Notes: generated by a model from the letters alone, not told the origin. Positions 1 through 12,472 are shown, numbered from the stretch's first letter. The stretch: 64,000 nucleotides of DNA from Gymnopilus junonius (GCA_015501075.1 JADNYJ010000133.1:50098-114097); one strand, 5' to 3'. Numbers and translations: made by a program.

Positions 1-653
1 ACATACGGAGGATAACGTTTTCTTTCGTGCTCTCTCCGTAGCAGTTGATCCTTACTATCTCACCACGTCAGGACGGACACAAGATATCAAGGAAGAAACT
101 CACAATTTAATCAATGGTTTCCTCACATCCAGGTCATTTGCAATAGTAACAGCATTGTCAAGGGCACGTTCGAGAAGCTTTTGTAGGATTTCCTCTCTCT
201 CAGCTACCAACTTCTGTTCGTCCGGCAGGCCAATGTCGTCAGTCGATTCTTCTCGCCGTGCAGTCTCATTGGGCTGAGTGGAGGTGCCAGCCGTGTTGCT
301 TTGCTTAGGCTTGGTGGTGGTATAGTAGCGATCCGACTGCATTTTCTCGATCCGGGCCTGCAGGTCGTCCAACTCCTTCTTCTCCTCAGTATCCGGGTCC
401 ATAACCAGGGACAAAAAGTATTTGAGAAGCCTATCAAAGTCACATTTCACAGAATTCTGGAGGTCCAGCTCGAGATCTTGCTTGAGTTCCTCCTGCCTTT
501 CGACCATAACGCACAAGCGCGTCAGTTCAAGTCACGGTGATTGAAAGAAAGAGTCACGCACTTGAGTTTATCGTTGCCGGCCTGACTAAGCGAAGCTGTG
601 CCCCGCGGCCTCTGCGGTGTTGACAGTTGCGGGTTCTGCTCAGCATTCGACAT
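1..653 (-). CDS. FunK1-type fungal kinase gene, 5' part only (cut by window edge)
   Basis: This is the 5' part of a FunK1-family gene (fungal-specific kinase-like family expanded in Agaricomycetes). I place three exons: 653-562, 496-104 and 54-1 (partial). The first two junctions preserve frame: the leader exon ends in AA before GTGCGT, and the next exon starts G-CAG, giving Lys-Gln. The second exon carries the family's N-terminal helical region (motif VKCDFDRLLKYF) and ends at the conserved phase-2 GTGAGT donor. The kinase lobes lie outside the window. The sequence equals the 5' end of the gene at 25802-28915 within the inverted repeat, so it is a second copy of that gene's start, facing the other way. 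I cannot tell whether it continues intact. Confidence 0.8.
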
Positions 654-1361
654 TTGGGTGCTTGGGATATTCTGAAGAAAGCGACAGTCAAGACCAGCCT
701 TTTAAGTCGTTCAACAGTGCGGGCCCTTTATTATTCCCGAATCGCGACCAGCAATCTCCGGACCGTGTCTCTGCACGTGCTGTCCGGAGAATCTGCTATA
801 ATTGGATTATGGATAGAATAGCCATGTTTATCGCCCAGATCGTCAGGATCAGATACCCGACCATATTACCAAGTCATGGAATTTTTTCGCTAACGAACAC
901 GCGAACAAGGATACCCATGAGTGGAACACGTTGTGACGCAACATTGATGTAATATCCCCTATCAGCAACAAGCTTTCCGAATTCCACTTTACTAAAGCAC
1001 GCAGGCAGTCAAATAAATGTGTACATAAGGCCGCCATAGAGAAAGTGGTAGGCGAAGGCCATTGATAATGCAAATGATCCTGGGTAGAGACCCGAAAATC
1101 GGGAATAGCCTTGTATTTGCTTGCCCCTTAATTGCCTCTCAAGCATTGGAATTGCCAATTTCATTATTTAGATCGTCATCATCAGATATCCGACAAACCA
1201 AAGTTACGGAGGCGAAGAAAGACAGTCCTCTGACAAGCGCGCGAAAAAGAACACTCGAATCTCTGGCATTTCCATTTCTTTTTGCGAAATGAATCGATGG
1301 AGATCGATAGGCGACCTGATCGATTCAATGAATAACAAGGTCACATTGACGATCATCCCTT
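1..1361. repeat. Left arm of a large, nearly identical inverted repeat
   Basis: This segment is the reverse complement of 25086-26454; position x pairs with 26455 minus x, and past the indel with 26447 minus x. All open frames compared between the arms translate identically. The one difference I found is an 8-base insertion in the right arm, near 25425 (left-arm equivalent about 1031). The match stops sharply at 1361/25086. On the left it is still running at position 1, so the true repeat may be longer. The arm holds the promoter, first two exons and start of exon 3 of a FunK1 gene. The spacer between arms is about 23.7 kb. Confidence 0.95.
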
Positions 1362-1399
1362 GGCGTGTCATTTTGTGCTCCTTATTGGTCATTCAATGG

Positions 1400-1880
1400 C
1401 ATACATAGTACAATGCCGACTTCACATACTAGCCCGACTCTGAGTAACACCTGGACCAACATTAATGTTCCAAACGCAATTCTGGAAAAAATATGCGCCA
1501 TATGATATGCGACTGTGCGAAAGGAAACGGAACAGTTCCATAGTATGATTTCACGGTGGAAACATCCCTCAGAAGCAAGAGCACAACAGGCATTAAGTAC
1601 ACTACGGACCGGGTTGTAGAAACGGTAGTATTTCCTAGAGAATGGAGAAAGTTCAAAGAACTGGAAAACGCTCTAGAACACAGGTCCCTATAGCTCAGTG
1701 TGGGTCCAGCTAAATTTATCACGACGTTCCTGCCATACGTCGACGGGGAGCAGCACGAAGCCTGTCTTGTAATTTTGAAATTGCATCCGCTCTAGCGAAG
1801 GCGCACGGTCGGCTGATGTTACTGATGCTTTTCCAAAAAGATCGACAGGAGCATAAGAATCTTGTGTGTTGCCTATCAAG
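1400..1880 (-). pseudogene. Decayed coding relic of unknown family, upstream of FunK1
   Basis: Read on the minus strand, this stretch aligns base by base with 12740-13250 on the plus strand; shared landmarks are YNPVR / ITRSVV and a CATATCATATGGCG-like run. Both copies lie just upstream of a FunK1 copy in the same relative orientation, so the pair marks an old duplicated unit. Fragments such as DLFGKA (here) and DLFGEAF (other copy) suggest former coding sequence. Stops and frame changes break every frame in both copies. I do not recognise the family. Confidence 0.45.
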
Positions 1881-2371
1881 CCTGTATTCCTACGTGGACA
1901 CCCACGCGAGTAGTGCTCTTAATCAATCTAGAGTTTGTTGGCTAGCGTTTACCAAGGTTATACTGTGATATCTATTTAGCCCGTCCATGAACCCAAAGAA
2001 ATATTGTTCAAATCCCTGTCATTACGACAGTGTCATAAGAGAAGGGCCTCTAGAGATCTACAATAAAGCGTTTTGTTTCAGGATCATACACAAGGTTGCT
2101 AAGGCGAGAATTGCCAGGCTCGACGAGTAAACAGAGCAACAGAAACATGGTACATGTATGGCAATAATTCTGCACGTCCAAAAAGACAGTATGTTGAGTT
2201 ACTATAGAAAGCATCTCGTACATGAGCAAGCCCATGAAGGATGCATTCCGAAGAAGGCTTGTGATAGATGATGATAGGAAATAAAAAAGGTCGTGGCCAA
2301 TTGGCGCGGCCAGTCATGTCTGGTTGGAATGGGTATCAAACCAGAATGGCCATCGAAACAGAGCCCTGGGT

Positions 2372-3132
2372 TTACAGAAACGACACAGGATCAAGAATGT
2401 ATTTGTACTCGCCTCGGAGTTCCTGTCCTTTCGCAGCCGACAGCACGAAGTCTAGTTTATGAACTTCCAGGTGGGCCAATAATAAGGCCATGCGGAATAG
2501 CTGTAAACATCGTAAGAGGAGACTCAGCAAGAGGCACACTCTGAAGTCAGGCTGAACCTCAGATTTGACTTCCACAAGACGCTCAGGATAGAAATCCCCC
2601 TTCTCTTTACGACAGGTATACAGGCGGACGTCATCCAGGGATCGACATGGTGGCTAGATGGTCGCTTACCATCATTAAGGAGAAGGAAAACATAAGGAAG
2701 CACTGGCAGATCAACGACGTCCCAGAGTTCATGACAGTAATGACGCTTGGAATTTCCATTCCAGTATTTGTCGGTCAGGAGATCAAGCTCAAGTGCCATG
2801 GATGGAATCGTACCCGACAGAATCTTTTGAAGGTCCCTAGGGTGGAAGGAGTCGCACTGGAGTTCAAATTGAGCTTCTCCCAATAACAAATATCGTGCTG
2901 AAATCGAATAAGTATTTAACGCGTCTGGGCACCGAATTGAAAATTTTACAACAGGGTTTCCAGGTCGATCGAGAACGTCGTTGAATTACCAAACGTATGA
3001 AATTCCAAAAAACCGTCTTCGCATCCTGAAAAGCAGTGGTACTGTCGAGACATAAGGAAGAAAAATGCGTCATGGTAGGGAAGAACTCACAATATAGTCA
3101 AGAATTTATTCACGTCGGCATTATCTGCAAAT
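2372..3132 (-). pseudogene. FunK1 pseudogene with large internal deletion
   Basis: The relic holds pieces of a FunK1 gene in order. First comes the tail of the N-terminal exon (ADNADVNKFL, near 3132-3093) with its GTGAGT donor. Next is the start of the following exon (TTAFQDAKTVFW). It then jumps directly to the C-terminal lobe (TIPSMALELDLLTDKYW, HELWDVVDLPVLPYVFLL). Last is the C-terminal tail (EYKYILDP), stop near 2372. Most of the regulatory exon and the ATP-binding half of the kinase are missing. Frame changes occur within the rest. The downstream 2095-2340 also matches the 3' flank of the intact copy (12480-12660), confirming one decayed gene plus flank. Confidence 0.8.
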
Positions 3133-3364
3133 CTGAACAGTGAGTCACTATGTTAGTAAATTGGGGTCCACTGGACAGTCCAATGACATTGGCAAGGAGT
3201 CAACTTCAAGAATCAAGGCAGGTTGAAGGGCTAAGTTGAAGGCAGGGCCAATTCGACTACACACATACACGTGACTACCTGAAATTTCAGTAGGCATAGC
3301 TTTACTACTACTAGCTTTTCACCGTATTCTCCACCCGCTTTCCCTCTATAACCCTCCAAGAAAA

Positions 3365-4421
3365 ATGTCTGCGAGGTCGGAATCCCCAGGCTCGTCCTCA
3401 AGGTCTTCAGCGACTCCCCCGCCTCAACTCATCGAGAAGAAAAAGAAGAAAAAGTCCGAAAGCAAAGACAAGTCAAAAAAGGCGACGGCACCATCTGGTT
3501 CGGGCAAAAACGAAGGTGTAGACCCGAACTGGGACTATGCCCCGCCTCCAGGAGCGACCTTAATTGAAGAAGACAAGGAATTGGATGCGGGTGATTTTGA
3601 TTGGGATAGAATCAATGACAACGAAGACCTGGAGCTTTGGTTAATCCGAATACCTGATAGTGTAGGTCCCTGCTTTTAAAAATTTCAAGGCTCTTGCTAA
3701 TAGAATTCATTACGAACATGCAGGTCAAACCCAAATACTTAGACAATCTGAACGTTGACATCCTTCATCCTCTAAAAGCGGCCGCATTGGTGAATTGTCG
3801 CGCAAACACGCGACGTTCGACATTTGGTCTGTAGGACAAGATGATGATTCGCCAGTAGGGGGCGAAGAAATCAAAGGCATCTCATGCCTCCTACCTTGTA
3901 AAAGCAAGAAGGGAAGATTATACCCAGGTAAGTTACCACACACTTCTCCTGACAATGTGATCGACTTTTTAATTGACTTCATCCGTTCTTTTTTTCCTAT
4001 TAGCACCCAAACCCATAGCTCGCCATATAGTTCTCTCTGCTCAAGAGGTTAAACCCACTCTCGACCCTAACGCGGACTCACCAACTGTGTACAAAAACCC
4101 ACCTCGGTACTCTTATCCCAAAGAAGTCCTCAAACATAAATTCCTACCATACGGTGCACGCCCCCAAAGTAACCCCGAGGAAGAAGAGCAGGACACGTCG
4201 AGAATGGACGTCGACGAGATGCCAACATCTGGTCAGCCGCGGTCATCCCCAAGAAGCAACACAGCAAGAAAGTCGACGAAGATATGGCTGGTGCTAGTGC
4301 TGGTGAAGCTAAGCCCCAGGTTACGGAGAAGAAGTCGAAGGCAAAGAAACGGAAAGGGGAATTAGCAGAAACTGCGGACACCCCCGCTACTAAAAAGCCG
4401 AAGAAATCTAAAGCTGTCTGA
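3365..4421 (+). CDS. RPA34: RNA polymerase I subunit A34-like protein (two apparent one-base frameshifts)
   Basis: Resembles the A34.5 subunit of RNA polymerase I, which with A49 forms a TFIIF-like subcomplex acting in nucleolar rRNA transcription. The N-terminus is Ser/Lys-rich, followed by the acidic DWDRIND segment and ELWLIRIPDS, a central SRKHATFDIWSV block, PKPIARHIVLS, YKNPPRYSYPKEVLKHKF, and a Lys-rich tail (KKSKAKKRKGE, KKPKKSK) typical of the family. Exons: 3365-3661, about 3724-3927 and 4004-4421; introns have GTAGGT...CAG and GTAAGT...TAG. To keep frame, one base seems missing near 3761 and one near 4226. No splice sites explain these shifts. It sits between FunK1 copies but is unrelated to them. 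The family call is by eye from motif order. Confidence 0.72.
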
Positions 4422-5136
4422 TACGTACATCTTGCATTTGTTGTTTTCATGGAGATCATTTGCCCATACCATATCGATAATTCCGCGATTGATATGACCT
4501 TATCTTCTCCTCACATCAACCAGGAAGTTAACCCTCACTCATCGATCATCAAAATGAGACGAGATAGAAGAGTATTGATAATAAAAACAAACCAACAACG
4601 AGAAGAGGAAATAGAGTATATACAAAAAGCGGATGGAAGGATGTAAAAGCATCGGCAGTGATTGATGATTCCTTGCAGTATTTACTTCAAGGTGAGTTTG
4701 GCACAGTGGGGACGAAAAGCGGATAGTGATCATGAGGGAACACTATCAGAATGTTGATAAGGATGGCATTGATGTTAACGGTGATAGGGAACAGAAGTGC
4801 AGGCGGTGATGGCAGCGATAACCCCGAGCGGAACCGTATATTGGCAAACTTGTACACAGCGGAAGAGAAAAAGTGAGGATGCTTGTAGGAAAGAAGAAGT
4901 TCATGGATAGTAGGAGGGCGAGGGGGTACCAGGTCGATACGGGGACGCAAGGGATATTGGAGGCAAGGGCAAGGATAATAAGAAATAATAAAATAACTAA
5001 GCAAGAGAATCGAGGAAAAGTCATCAAAGTACAATAAACAAAACAGAAAAAAATGACCTGAATTAATCCAAGCAAAAGCACATTATCGTCAGGCTTCAAG
5101 CCTCCAAGCTCCAAGGGCGACCCGTAATCGAGCTGA
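4422..5136. other. Convergent intergenic region
   Basis: Lies between the 3' ends of the RPA34-like gene (plus) and ADA3 (minus). It is A/T-rich with purine runs and short hydrophobic open frames that show no codon structure or splice signals. I see no gene here; it should contain both polyadenylation regions. Confidence 0.6.
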
Positions 5137-7730
5137 TCACCCGATATCCATGGCGTCGCTCCGCGCCCTTTCCTTGCCTTTCAGATTTCCATTACTGGCG
5201 ACCAAGTTCGTATTGCGGTAATACCCCCCACCAGGTCCCCTTGAGCCAAATCCATTATTGTGCACCCCATTAGTCGTCACAGTTGACGACGACGCCGAAC
5301 TTATAGTCGAAGAAGACGAGACAATACTGGCAGCGGTACCATTCACGTTCCCGTTTAGTTGGCGGCGTGTATCTGGCACCCTCTTCGACGCAAGGAGCGC
5401 ATCAACCTCCTCCTCGACGCCCTTAAACACGCTTTCCTTCGATAACCCATATATCCGCCCCGGATTCTCTGCCTCCTTCTGGTCAAATATCGAACCGACC
5501 TGATCAACCCACTCTCTTCGCGTTTCCACAAGCTGCCTTAGCTGTTCATGGACGGTCAGCCTATCATCCTCATCTGGGGTCAATCCCAGCGCAGCAGGGC
5601 AAGGCGCCAGAGCAGGAGCAGGAGTATCCTCCGGGCCTACGCTACCACCTGCAGCTGCAGCCGCCGCGGCAGCAGCAGCGTCACGGTTAGCAGCAGCTTG
5701 GGCGGCGGCGGCAGCTGCTGCTCCTTGGAGGGGTTTCTTCTTCTTCTTACTGAGCTTGGGCGTATCTTTCTTCTGAAGTTTGGCGTAGAGATTGGTGATG
5801 TTTTTGTCAATGGAGTCGCGCGCTTCGAGATACTCTTGGTATCCTAGCCTGTCGCGCGCGATGGCGGTTAGTCGGGATTTCCGGGCTTTATTGGTGGCTA
5901 CTACTCGGCGGAGTTCTCTTTGAGCTTGGCGGAGGGCGGCGGCAATTGGGTCATCAACTTTTTCTGTAAAATCGGGCTGTTCATTTGGGGAAAAATCAGC
6001 AAGGCATGAATTTCAAAGATGGAAGTTGGAAATAAAGACATAAAGGGAGCAGTAAGACTTACCACAAAATCAAGCAAGCCGTGATACCTCATCGTATCCC
6101 TTATTCTCGCCTCAAGATCAGTGACATTCAACCGCTCTCTCCTAGCAGCGGCAGCACCACTACCGCCAGGTCTACCCTCCATCGCATCCTCCGCAGCCTT
6201 CACACCTTTCCACACGCTCAAATCTGGGATAGGCAACAGCGCACTAATCACCCTATCCGTCAGTGGCCCATGTCCTTTCTCCTCCACTATCAAGTCTGGA
6301 TCTGAAAGAGTGGACGGATCCCATTTAGGCGTTGGGGCATTGTAATAGCTTGGAGGAGCGATCTGCGGCTCCAAGAGAATATTTGAAGCGGGTAGGACAC
6401 CCTGATCTTGGTCTTCCCATACTTCGAGGTAATGCCGCCCAAGTTTGGGCATCACATACGGCTCGACCTCATCGCCTGTGTACTCTAGAAAGCCGACATC
6501 TTCCTCTTTGATGTTTCGTGTATACGGTTCTATACTCGTATAAAAAGTCCCGATTGTGAGCTGTTGAGCAGGTTGTTTGGTTTTGGTAAAGTCTTCTGTG
6601 ACTTCTGTGGGTTTGCTGGGCCCGGGTATAGGTGGTGGGGGTATTGGGGGTCGTTCTGGTAAGAGTTGTTGGGTTGGGGGAACGGAGAAGTCAGGTCCAG
6701 AGATTGTCTTTGAATTTTTATCACGCGTTAGCACCTATGCCACTAAGTAAGAAAAAGAGGATATGGACCTTGTTATTTGGAAGACTGGATGATATAAGGG
6801 GCTTGGGGGCCTTGGAAGCGATAGGATGGGATGGAGGAACTGGTGGAGATATTTTTCGTGGTCTTTGTAAGTCTTTGTAACAAAAAGTTAAGTGGGCCAA
6901 TGTAATAAAAGGCAAGTAGAGATTTTTTACCTGGTTCAACATCACTGTCTCCGCCTTCTCGTTTCCGTTTCTTTTTCTTCTTCTTGAGCTCATCTGCAGC
7001 TCTGATGACCAAGTATTAGACAGGAAATGATTTTCGACCAAGTCAATACTTACGAGCGCCGTGGATCCAAAGAAGACCGTGATGATGAGGGAATAGCACT
7101 GGCTGCTTGAGAGTGATTGCGAGACTTTAAAGAGCCTCCAGAGTAGGCAGCTGAGCCTTTGATTTCATCGACATCTAGCATAGGAGTAGCAGCTGTAGAA
7201 TCCCGACAAGAATGGAAACAAGAGTCCGTCCGACGGTGTGAGGTCATTTGCCACCGAAGGCAAAGGATGATAAAGAAGGATCATGATGAAGGTCAAAACG
7301 ACACCCGAAGAGATAATTTCAAGAGTTGAACAACGTCCGATGGTAGATCGAGCGGAACATGGACGCGTTATAGCAATTGAGACCAGGTAAAAATAGAAGG
7401 TATGTAACGGATATAGCAGAGTTTTAATGAGGTCAGAATCCAATGTAACAGAAAAAATAAAATATACTAACAGTCGCGTTCCCGTTTAACCTTTTCAATG
7501 GCCTTGTATTTCCCCTTCTCTCGTTCAGTCATGCGGCGCATGGATTCTTCGATGGTTCTGAGATCTTCTCCGGCTTTTCGGGCTCTGTCAAGGGCCCTTT
7601 GCTTCGCATGAACGAGCTCTGCTTGGAGGCGCTCCAGCTCGTCTACTGCAGGCACGTCATTGATCCCATTCTTCAGCAAAACCGTGCTAACTGGGACCGG
7701 AGGGTGGAAGGAGGAGAGCCTGGAAGCCAT
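5137..7730 (-). CDS. NGG1: SAGA/ADA complex subunit Ada3 (Ngg1)
   Basis: Ada3/Ngg1 joins Gcn5 and Ada2 in the histone acetyltransferase module of SAGA. Six exons read in one frame to 685 residues: 7730-7472, 7192-7054, 7001-6931, 6872-6769, 6707-6063 and 5976-5137. The N-terminal coiled-coil-like segment (ELERLQAELVHAKQRALDRA) is followed by a Lys-rich stretch, a Pro-rich linker, then the Ada3 region: GPLTDRVISALLP, LEARIRDTMRYHGLLDF, and a helical block RQAQRELRRVVATNKARKSR, DRLGYQEYLEARDSID. A poly-Ala tract near 5640-5720 precedes the conserved end (LRQLVETRREWVDQVGSIFD). Length is close to yeast Ngg1 (about 700). The first intron is unusually long (279 bases), so a small extra exon there cannot be excluded. 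The gene is intact, unlike many neighbours. Confidence 0.88.
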
Positions 7731-8152
7731 GATGCTGTACCGCGGCGCAGGACCTCGCGTCAAGAGCAAACAACGGTCCTGACTCTGTAATGGGCAGAAC
7801 AAAATATATGAGCCCCGAGACAGCCAAGTCAGATGGCCGTTTGCGAGTTCTTGAAGACCTATATATTAGGAGCGTAATTGAAGTGGTCAAGGTGCGAACA
7901 AGCATTGTCAGATCACGCGCGAGATATCTCATAACGCGTCACATGATACCGTGTCACGGATCGAAACTCACTGGCGCTTGTGCAAGGCTCAAACCCAATT
8001 TGAATTCCAATGGAACGCTTCTCAGCCGGTGACACTTTCGTACCACTCATTGGAACTGAAATAGCAAGGCCCGGTGTCTCGCAAGAATAATCTAGGCAAG
8101 TACTGGTTTCAATTGTCCAAACTACTACTGTGATTGACAGAGCACGCCCCAT
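7731..8152. other. Divergent intergenic region between ADA3 and a FunK1 pseudogene
   Basis: Should hold the ADA3 promoter. Short open frames on both strands overlap here but have no recognisable motifs. I see no extra gene. Confidence 0.5.
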
Positions 8153-9250
8153 ATGCAAAGCGATGTCAGGAGAGGCATCGGCCAAAGTTTACAAAATACT
8201 ATGGAGTGTCATTTTGACGAGCTTCTCAAGTACTTCTTGTATCTGGTTCTGAAGGACGCCGAGGAGAAGACAGCCTTGGACAAAGTACAGGGCAGGATCG
8301 AAGTTTACAGTGGAAGCGCTACTATGTGTCCGAAAATAAGGAACATGGGGACAAAATATCCGATACGCGGCAGGAACCGTTTGAAGAGAGCCAATCTTAT
8401 ATCGGGTCCAAACGAAGTTATGGTATTGCAGGCATAAGGGTTGGCCAGGAGAAATCTTCATCCAAAAGGGCACGTACGCCTGATGCTACAGCATCTAGAG
8501 GCGAAAATAATTTGTTCCTTCTTGGGATATCACTGTTGAAAAGCACATTGCGAGATTCGAATGCGTGTCATATGCTTTTAAAATGTTTTCAGATAGTACA
8601 GGTGTCCAACACACCATCAATTTATTTTTTACTGGTACGTTCTTCATAGGATAATAATTTCCTTGCTCTAAAAATTCTTCAATGCTGGCAGATAGTATCT
8701 TATTCATTTACTACTATGATCGCCAAGCTACAATTCAATCAAGAGAAACCGACATTTTCCACGAATCCCTCCGTTTTGTCATCCTTCTCCTTGCGTTCCA
8801 ACGCCTCTCAATTGAAAATTGGGGCATCATACTTGCCCTCAATCCTGAGGCTATAGATGAACTTTACGGGCTTGTTTATAAGCCAGAGAAAATGGTAGTG
8901 CTGGGGACTCACTAACTAACCATTTCTCTAAGCTACGCAGTCATATAGAAGAAATTTGTGGAGCCCTGCGATCCTGGCCTTAACAATCTCATGTACGACG
9001 AAGAAAGCAAATGTGGCGTCTTGACAGACTTCGACCTTACCTTACTTCAATTCGAACCTCATGTCATAGGAACAGACAGGACAGGCGTGATGCCGTTCAT
9101 GGCCCTTGAACTCTTGACTCGGGAATATTGGAACGAACAAGCTGAATGTTACTACCATCATGAACTGGAGTCGTTTATTTGGATGCTTCCTTATGTTTTC
9201 CTCTTTATAAGGATGGCGAGCAGCAAGCCAACTCCCTTGTTGATTCCTGA
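8153..9250 (+). pseudogene. FunK1 pseudogene lacking the ATP-binding lobe
   Basis: Starts with the subfamily's usual ATG-CAA start (MQSDVRRGIGQSL) and the helical motif CHFDELLKYFLYLVL. It then loses frame near 8310. At 8692 it resumes at the conserved exon start (AG|ATAGT...), with YYYDRQATIQSRETDIFHES and LAFQRLSIENWGII. The whole segment with the MVCKVYHPE lysine motif is absent: the frame passes from about 8900 straight to EPCDPGLNNLMYDEE and LTDFDLTLLQ (8958 onward). After HHELESFIWMLPY the C-terminal tail is lost. The truncated product could not form a complete kinase fold. Confidence 0.85.
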
Positions 9251-9699
9251 AGGACACCATCTTATTATAATCAAATGGTCGCTACCGCAGAACTTCAGGA
9301 TATATTCTCGATCCCGCGCAATTACCAGGCTAGCAGCTTCGAAACCTCTCTAATTCGACGTGTATCCCGTCCCTGGTCATCCCCCCACGCACCCATTTCC
9401 TTTGGTAGTCGGAACCCCGTCCATTCGCTTGCATATAAAGTCGCAATCTTTCCTATTGCGTATCATGTTCGAAGTTGTAGTTTACTGTACTGGAGTAGCA
9501 CGCTTACGTACTTCAATAGTCAAGACAAGTTGAGCAATCACAGATTCAAACTTAGACGCAACTTTTTACCTACCGCCTACAAAGGTTGCCCTCCAGAAAG
9601 CAGGGTTAGGGCCAAATGCTCAGTTTAGCCGCTAGCGTCGGCTAGCTGCAAGTACGCGCCTTTTTTTTCTACCACCTTCATTGACAAAACATACCTCAC

Positions 9700-12472
9700 A
9701 TGCAGAGGGATGTCAGGGAAAAGATCGAACACGCTTTACGAAACGCTGTGAGGTGTCGTTTTGACGAGCTGCTCAAATACTTCCTATATATCATCCTGAA
9801 GAAGGACGGCGAGGAAAAGAAGGAATTAGACGAACTACAAGTCAAGATTGAGGCACTGCAATGGAAACGCTACTATATCTACGAAAAAGTCGGACACGAA
9901 GACAAATCTTCCCAAGAGACACGACAAGATCGATCGGCTGAGGACTTCTTGAACACTACAGAGGAAGAGAAGGTCCTGATTATGAGCCGAGACGACATTC
10001 TCAATAGGTTGCTGAGAAATACTCTCGAATCAGTTCAACCCATCAGTAGCGACGTCGAGGTCAATAAATTGTTAATCACATTGTGAGTACGCTCCTTCTG
10101 GCAGATAATCTCTTTCCTGACGTGTTGCAAAAGAGCCACTGCCTTCCAGGGTACAAAGACTGCTGTTTGGAGTTCATATGTCCGCCTATGTAACGATGTT
10201 CTCGACCGATTAGGGAACCTTATTGTGAATCCAGTGCAGTGCCCAGACGCGTTAAATATTCGATTTCAGCACGACAATTGTTACCCGCGTGTGGTCATTT
10301 CGTCTACAGTCGCTCTCCTGAATGCCCACGGGGATCCCAATCCTGACTTCACCAACCCTCCTCCATGTCAGCTCCCGTGGCAAATAACCCTTGCATCTAA
10401 TGAATTTGATGTCAACAACGAAAGATATCCTAAAGGCGTAGTGTCCTACCTGGAATCTCACGTATTCACGAGCGAGACAAGAAATAATTCTCTCCTCAAC
10501 GCCGTGGGCACTAAAGCTATGGACGAGGAAGGATTGGAAGGGCATAACCAAATTCATATCAGGCCCAAACGAAGCCGAGACGTTGCAACTCTTGGCAGTG
10601 ATGAGGAGCAGCCATCAATCAAGAGGACGCGCACACCTTCCGGAAGCAAAGGGAATTCACCCAAGAGCTCTCCTACATGGGAGATCACTGTTGAACAGGG
10701 CACTAAGGAAGCAAAGGCACGCCGTTTTGAATGCGCGTCATACGCCTTAGATATGCTTTCTTATGGTGCGGGCATCCATCACGCTATCAACTTACTTCTC
10801 ACCAGTAAGTTTTTTGTAATTGTGTATCCCCTTCCTTATTCTAAAGTTCTGCAGATGGCGTTCTGAATATCTTGTACTGCGATCGCCAAGGCATCATCCA
10901 ATCGACAGGTATCAGCATTTTCCACGATTTTTCACGTTTCCTCGTCCTTCTACTTGCGTTTCAACGCTTCTCGGTGAAAGATTGGGGAGTTATACCTTCT
11001 TTGAACCCCAAGGCAGTATACGAGTTGTACAGGCCACGTCCTACTCAACCATCGGCAGAGTGTCAAAATGAAGTTTCACCTGAAGGTAATAGAGAAGATC
11101 CTGCTCTGCCTGTAGTTCTTCGTCTTCATCAGGACCTCGACAACCCGAAAGATTTTGCGAATTTCTGGCAAGAAAGTGGGGAATGTCGCACTTTTGAATT
11201 ATGGAACGTAGAACTAAACATGAAGGAACCCTTGTGCAGCCTACCACGCTGCCTTTCGGGCAGAGCTACCACCGTAGTCAATGCTGTGGGCCACGGTAAG
11301 AACGGTACGGATGAGCTCTCGATGGTCTGTAAAGTGTACCACCCGGAGGTGCAACATCGTCACGAGGGGTTTATGATGGAGGTTATATATGACGTAACAC
11401 GGAAGGACCAGCTCAAGGCATTGCAGGATGACGAGAGAGCCATGCTAGGGACACCACTGAATATGTTCAACCATTTGCCCAAAATTTATTTCTACGGTGA
11501 CGTGAGCGGTACTTCGACTCATCGTGTTCGTAGCATGGTCGATATTTCGTGGAAGGGCCATCGTGTGATGAGAATCATTGGCATGAAGGAGTTGAAGAAG
11601 ATTACGACGCTAAAGGGTTGGCAGTTTGTTGAAGCCTGGCTTGAAGGTGTGATATGTAAGTTGTCCTCTACTTAATGCTATCATGTCTTTTGAAGGCTAT
11701 TGTTTCTGTAGGCCATGCGTTCCTTTGGAAGCATTTCATAGAATACGGTGATCCTAGTCTCAGCAATCTTATGTATGACGAGGAATTCAAGCATGGTGTA
11801 TTGACCGACTTCGACCTTTCCTTACCTCAGTGGGAACCCCGTGTGGTTGGAACCGACAGGACAGGCACGATCCCATTCATAGCACTTGATCTCCTGACCG
11901 CCGATTACTGGAGTGGAGCTACTACGCGTTTTTACCATCATGAACTCGAGTCGTTCATATGGATGCTCCCTTACACTTTCCTTCTCTATCAGGATGGTGA
12001 ACGTAAATCTAACGAGTTTGTTGATCCCTGGAGTACGTCATCCTATGCCACCTGTCTTGAAGGGAAGTCGACCTTTTATTCCGAGTATCTTGAGAAAGCC
12101 GAATTTAAGGCTCAGCCTGACTTCAGTGAATGCTGGCGTCTTGCTAGGTCCCTGTTACGAAATTTACAGTTATTCCGCTTCAAGCAGAAATCCCGTCAAG
12201 ACCCCTCTGAACCTGACGAGGAAGGCCCTGCAATGATCGAAGCTGGGTCTGAGCCTCGGCAGCAGCAACAGCCTCGGCCTGATTATGCCAAACATTCAGA
12301 TTTGCTTTTTAAAACCTTTTTAAAGGCTTCAAGATCTTCCCTCCCAAAAAACCTACAGGGACTATTGGCTCAGCTGGATGTTCATAAACCAGGCTTCGAG
12401 CTCTCGGATGCCAAAATGCAAGAACTCCGAGACAGGTACAAACACATCCTTAATCCTGCGCCGTCGCAGTAA
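9700..12472 (+). CDS. FunK1-type fungal kinase, intact copy
   Basis: The best preserved family member here. Four exons (9700-10082, 10134-10804, 10855-11655, 11712-12472) join in frame to 871 residues with no break. Residues 1-127 are the N-terminal helical region; the middle exon has IRFQHDNCYPRVVISS and a basic, NLS-like run (PKRSRDV...KRTRTP). The kinase-like part has Lys511 in MVCKVYHPE (the VAIK-type lysine), GDPSLSN at 631-637 where HRDxxxxN is expected, and Asp651-Phe-Asp653 where DFG is expected. RIIGMKELKKITTLKGWQF and HELESFIWMLPY are family landmarks. Arg of HRD is Gly and Gly of DFG is Asp, so catalytic activity is uncertain. The ATG is supported by the same ATG-CA start in four paralogs. 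The family's cellular role is not established. Confidence 0.93.

Noticed and set aside
4539..5114. Overlapping minus-strand open frames of 115-122 codons
   Set aside because: Hydrophobic, low-complexity translations in an A/T-rich convergent intergenic region, with no family motif or intron structure.
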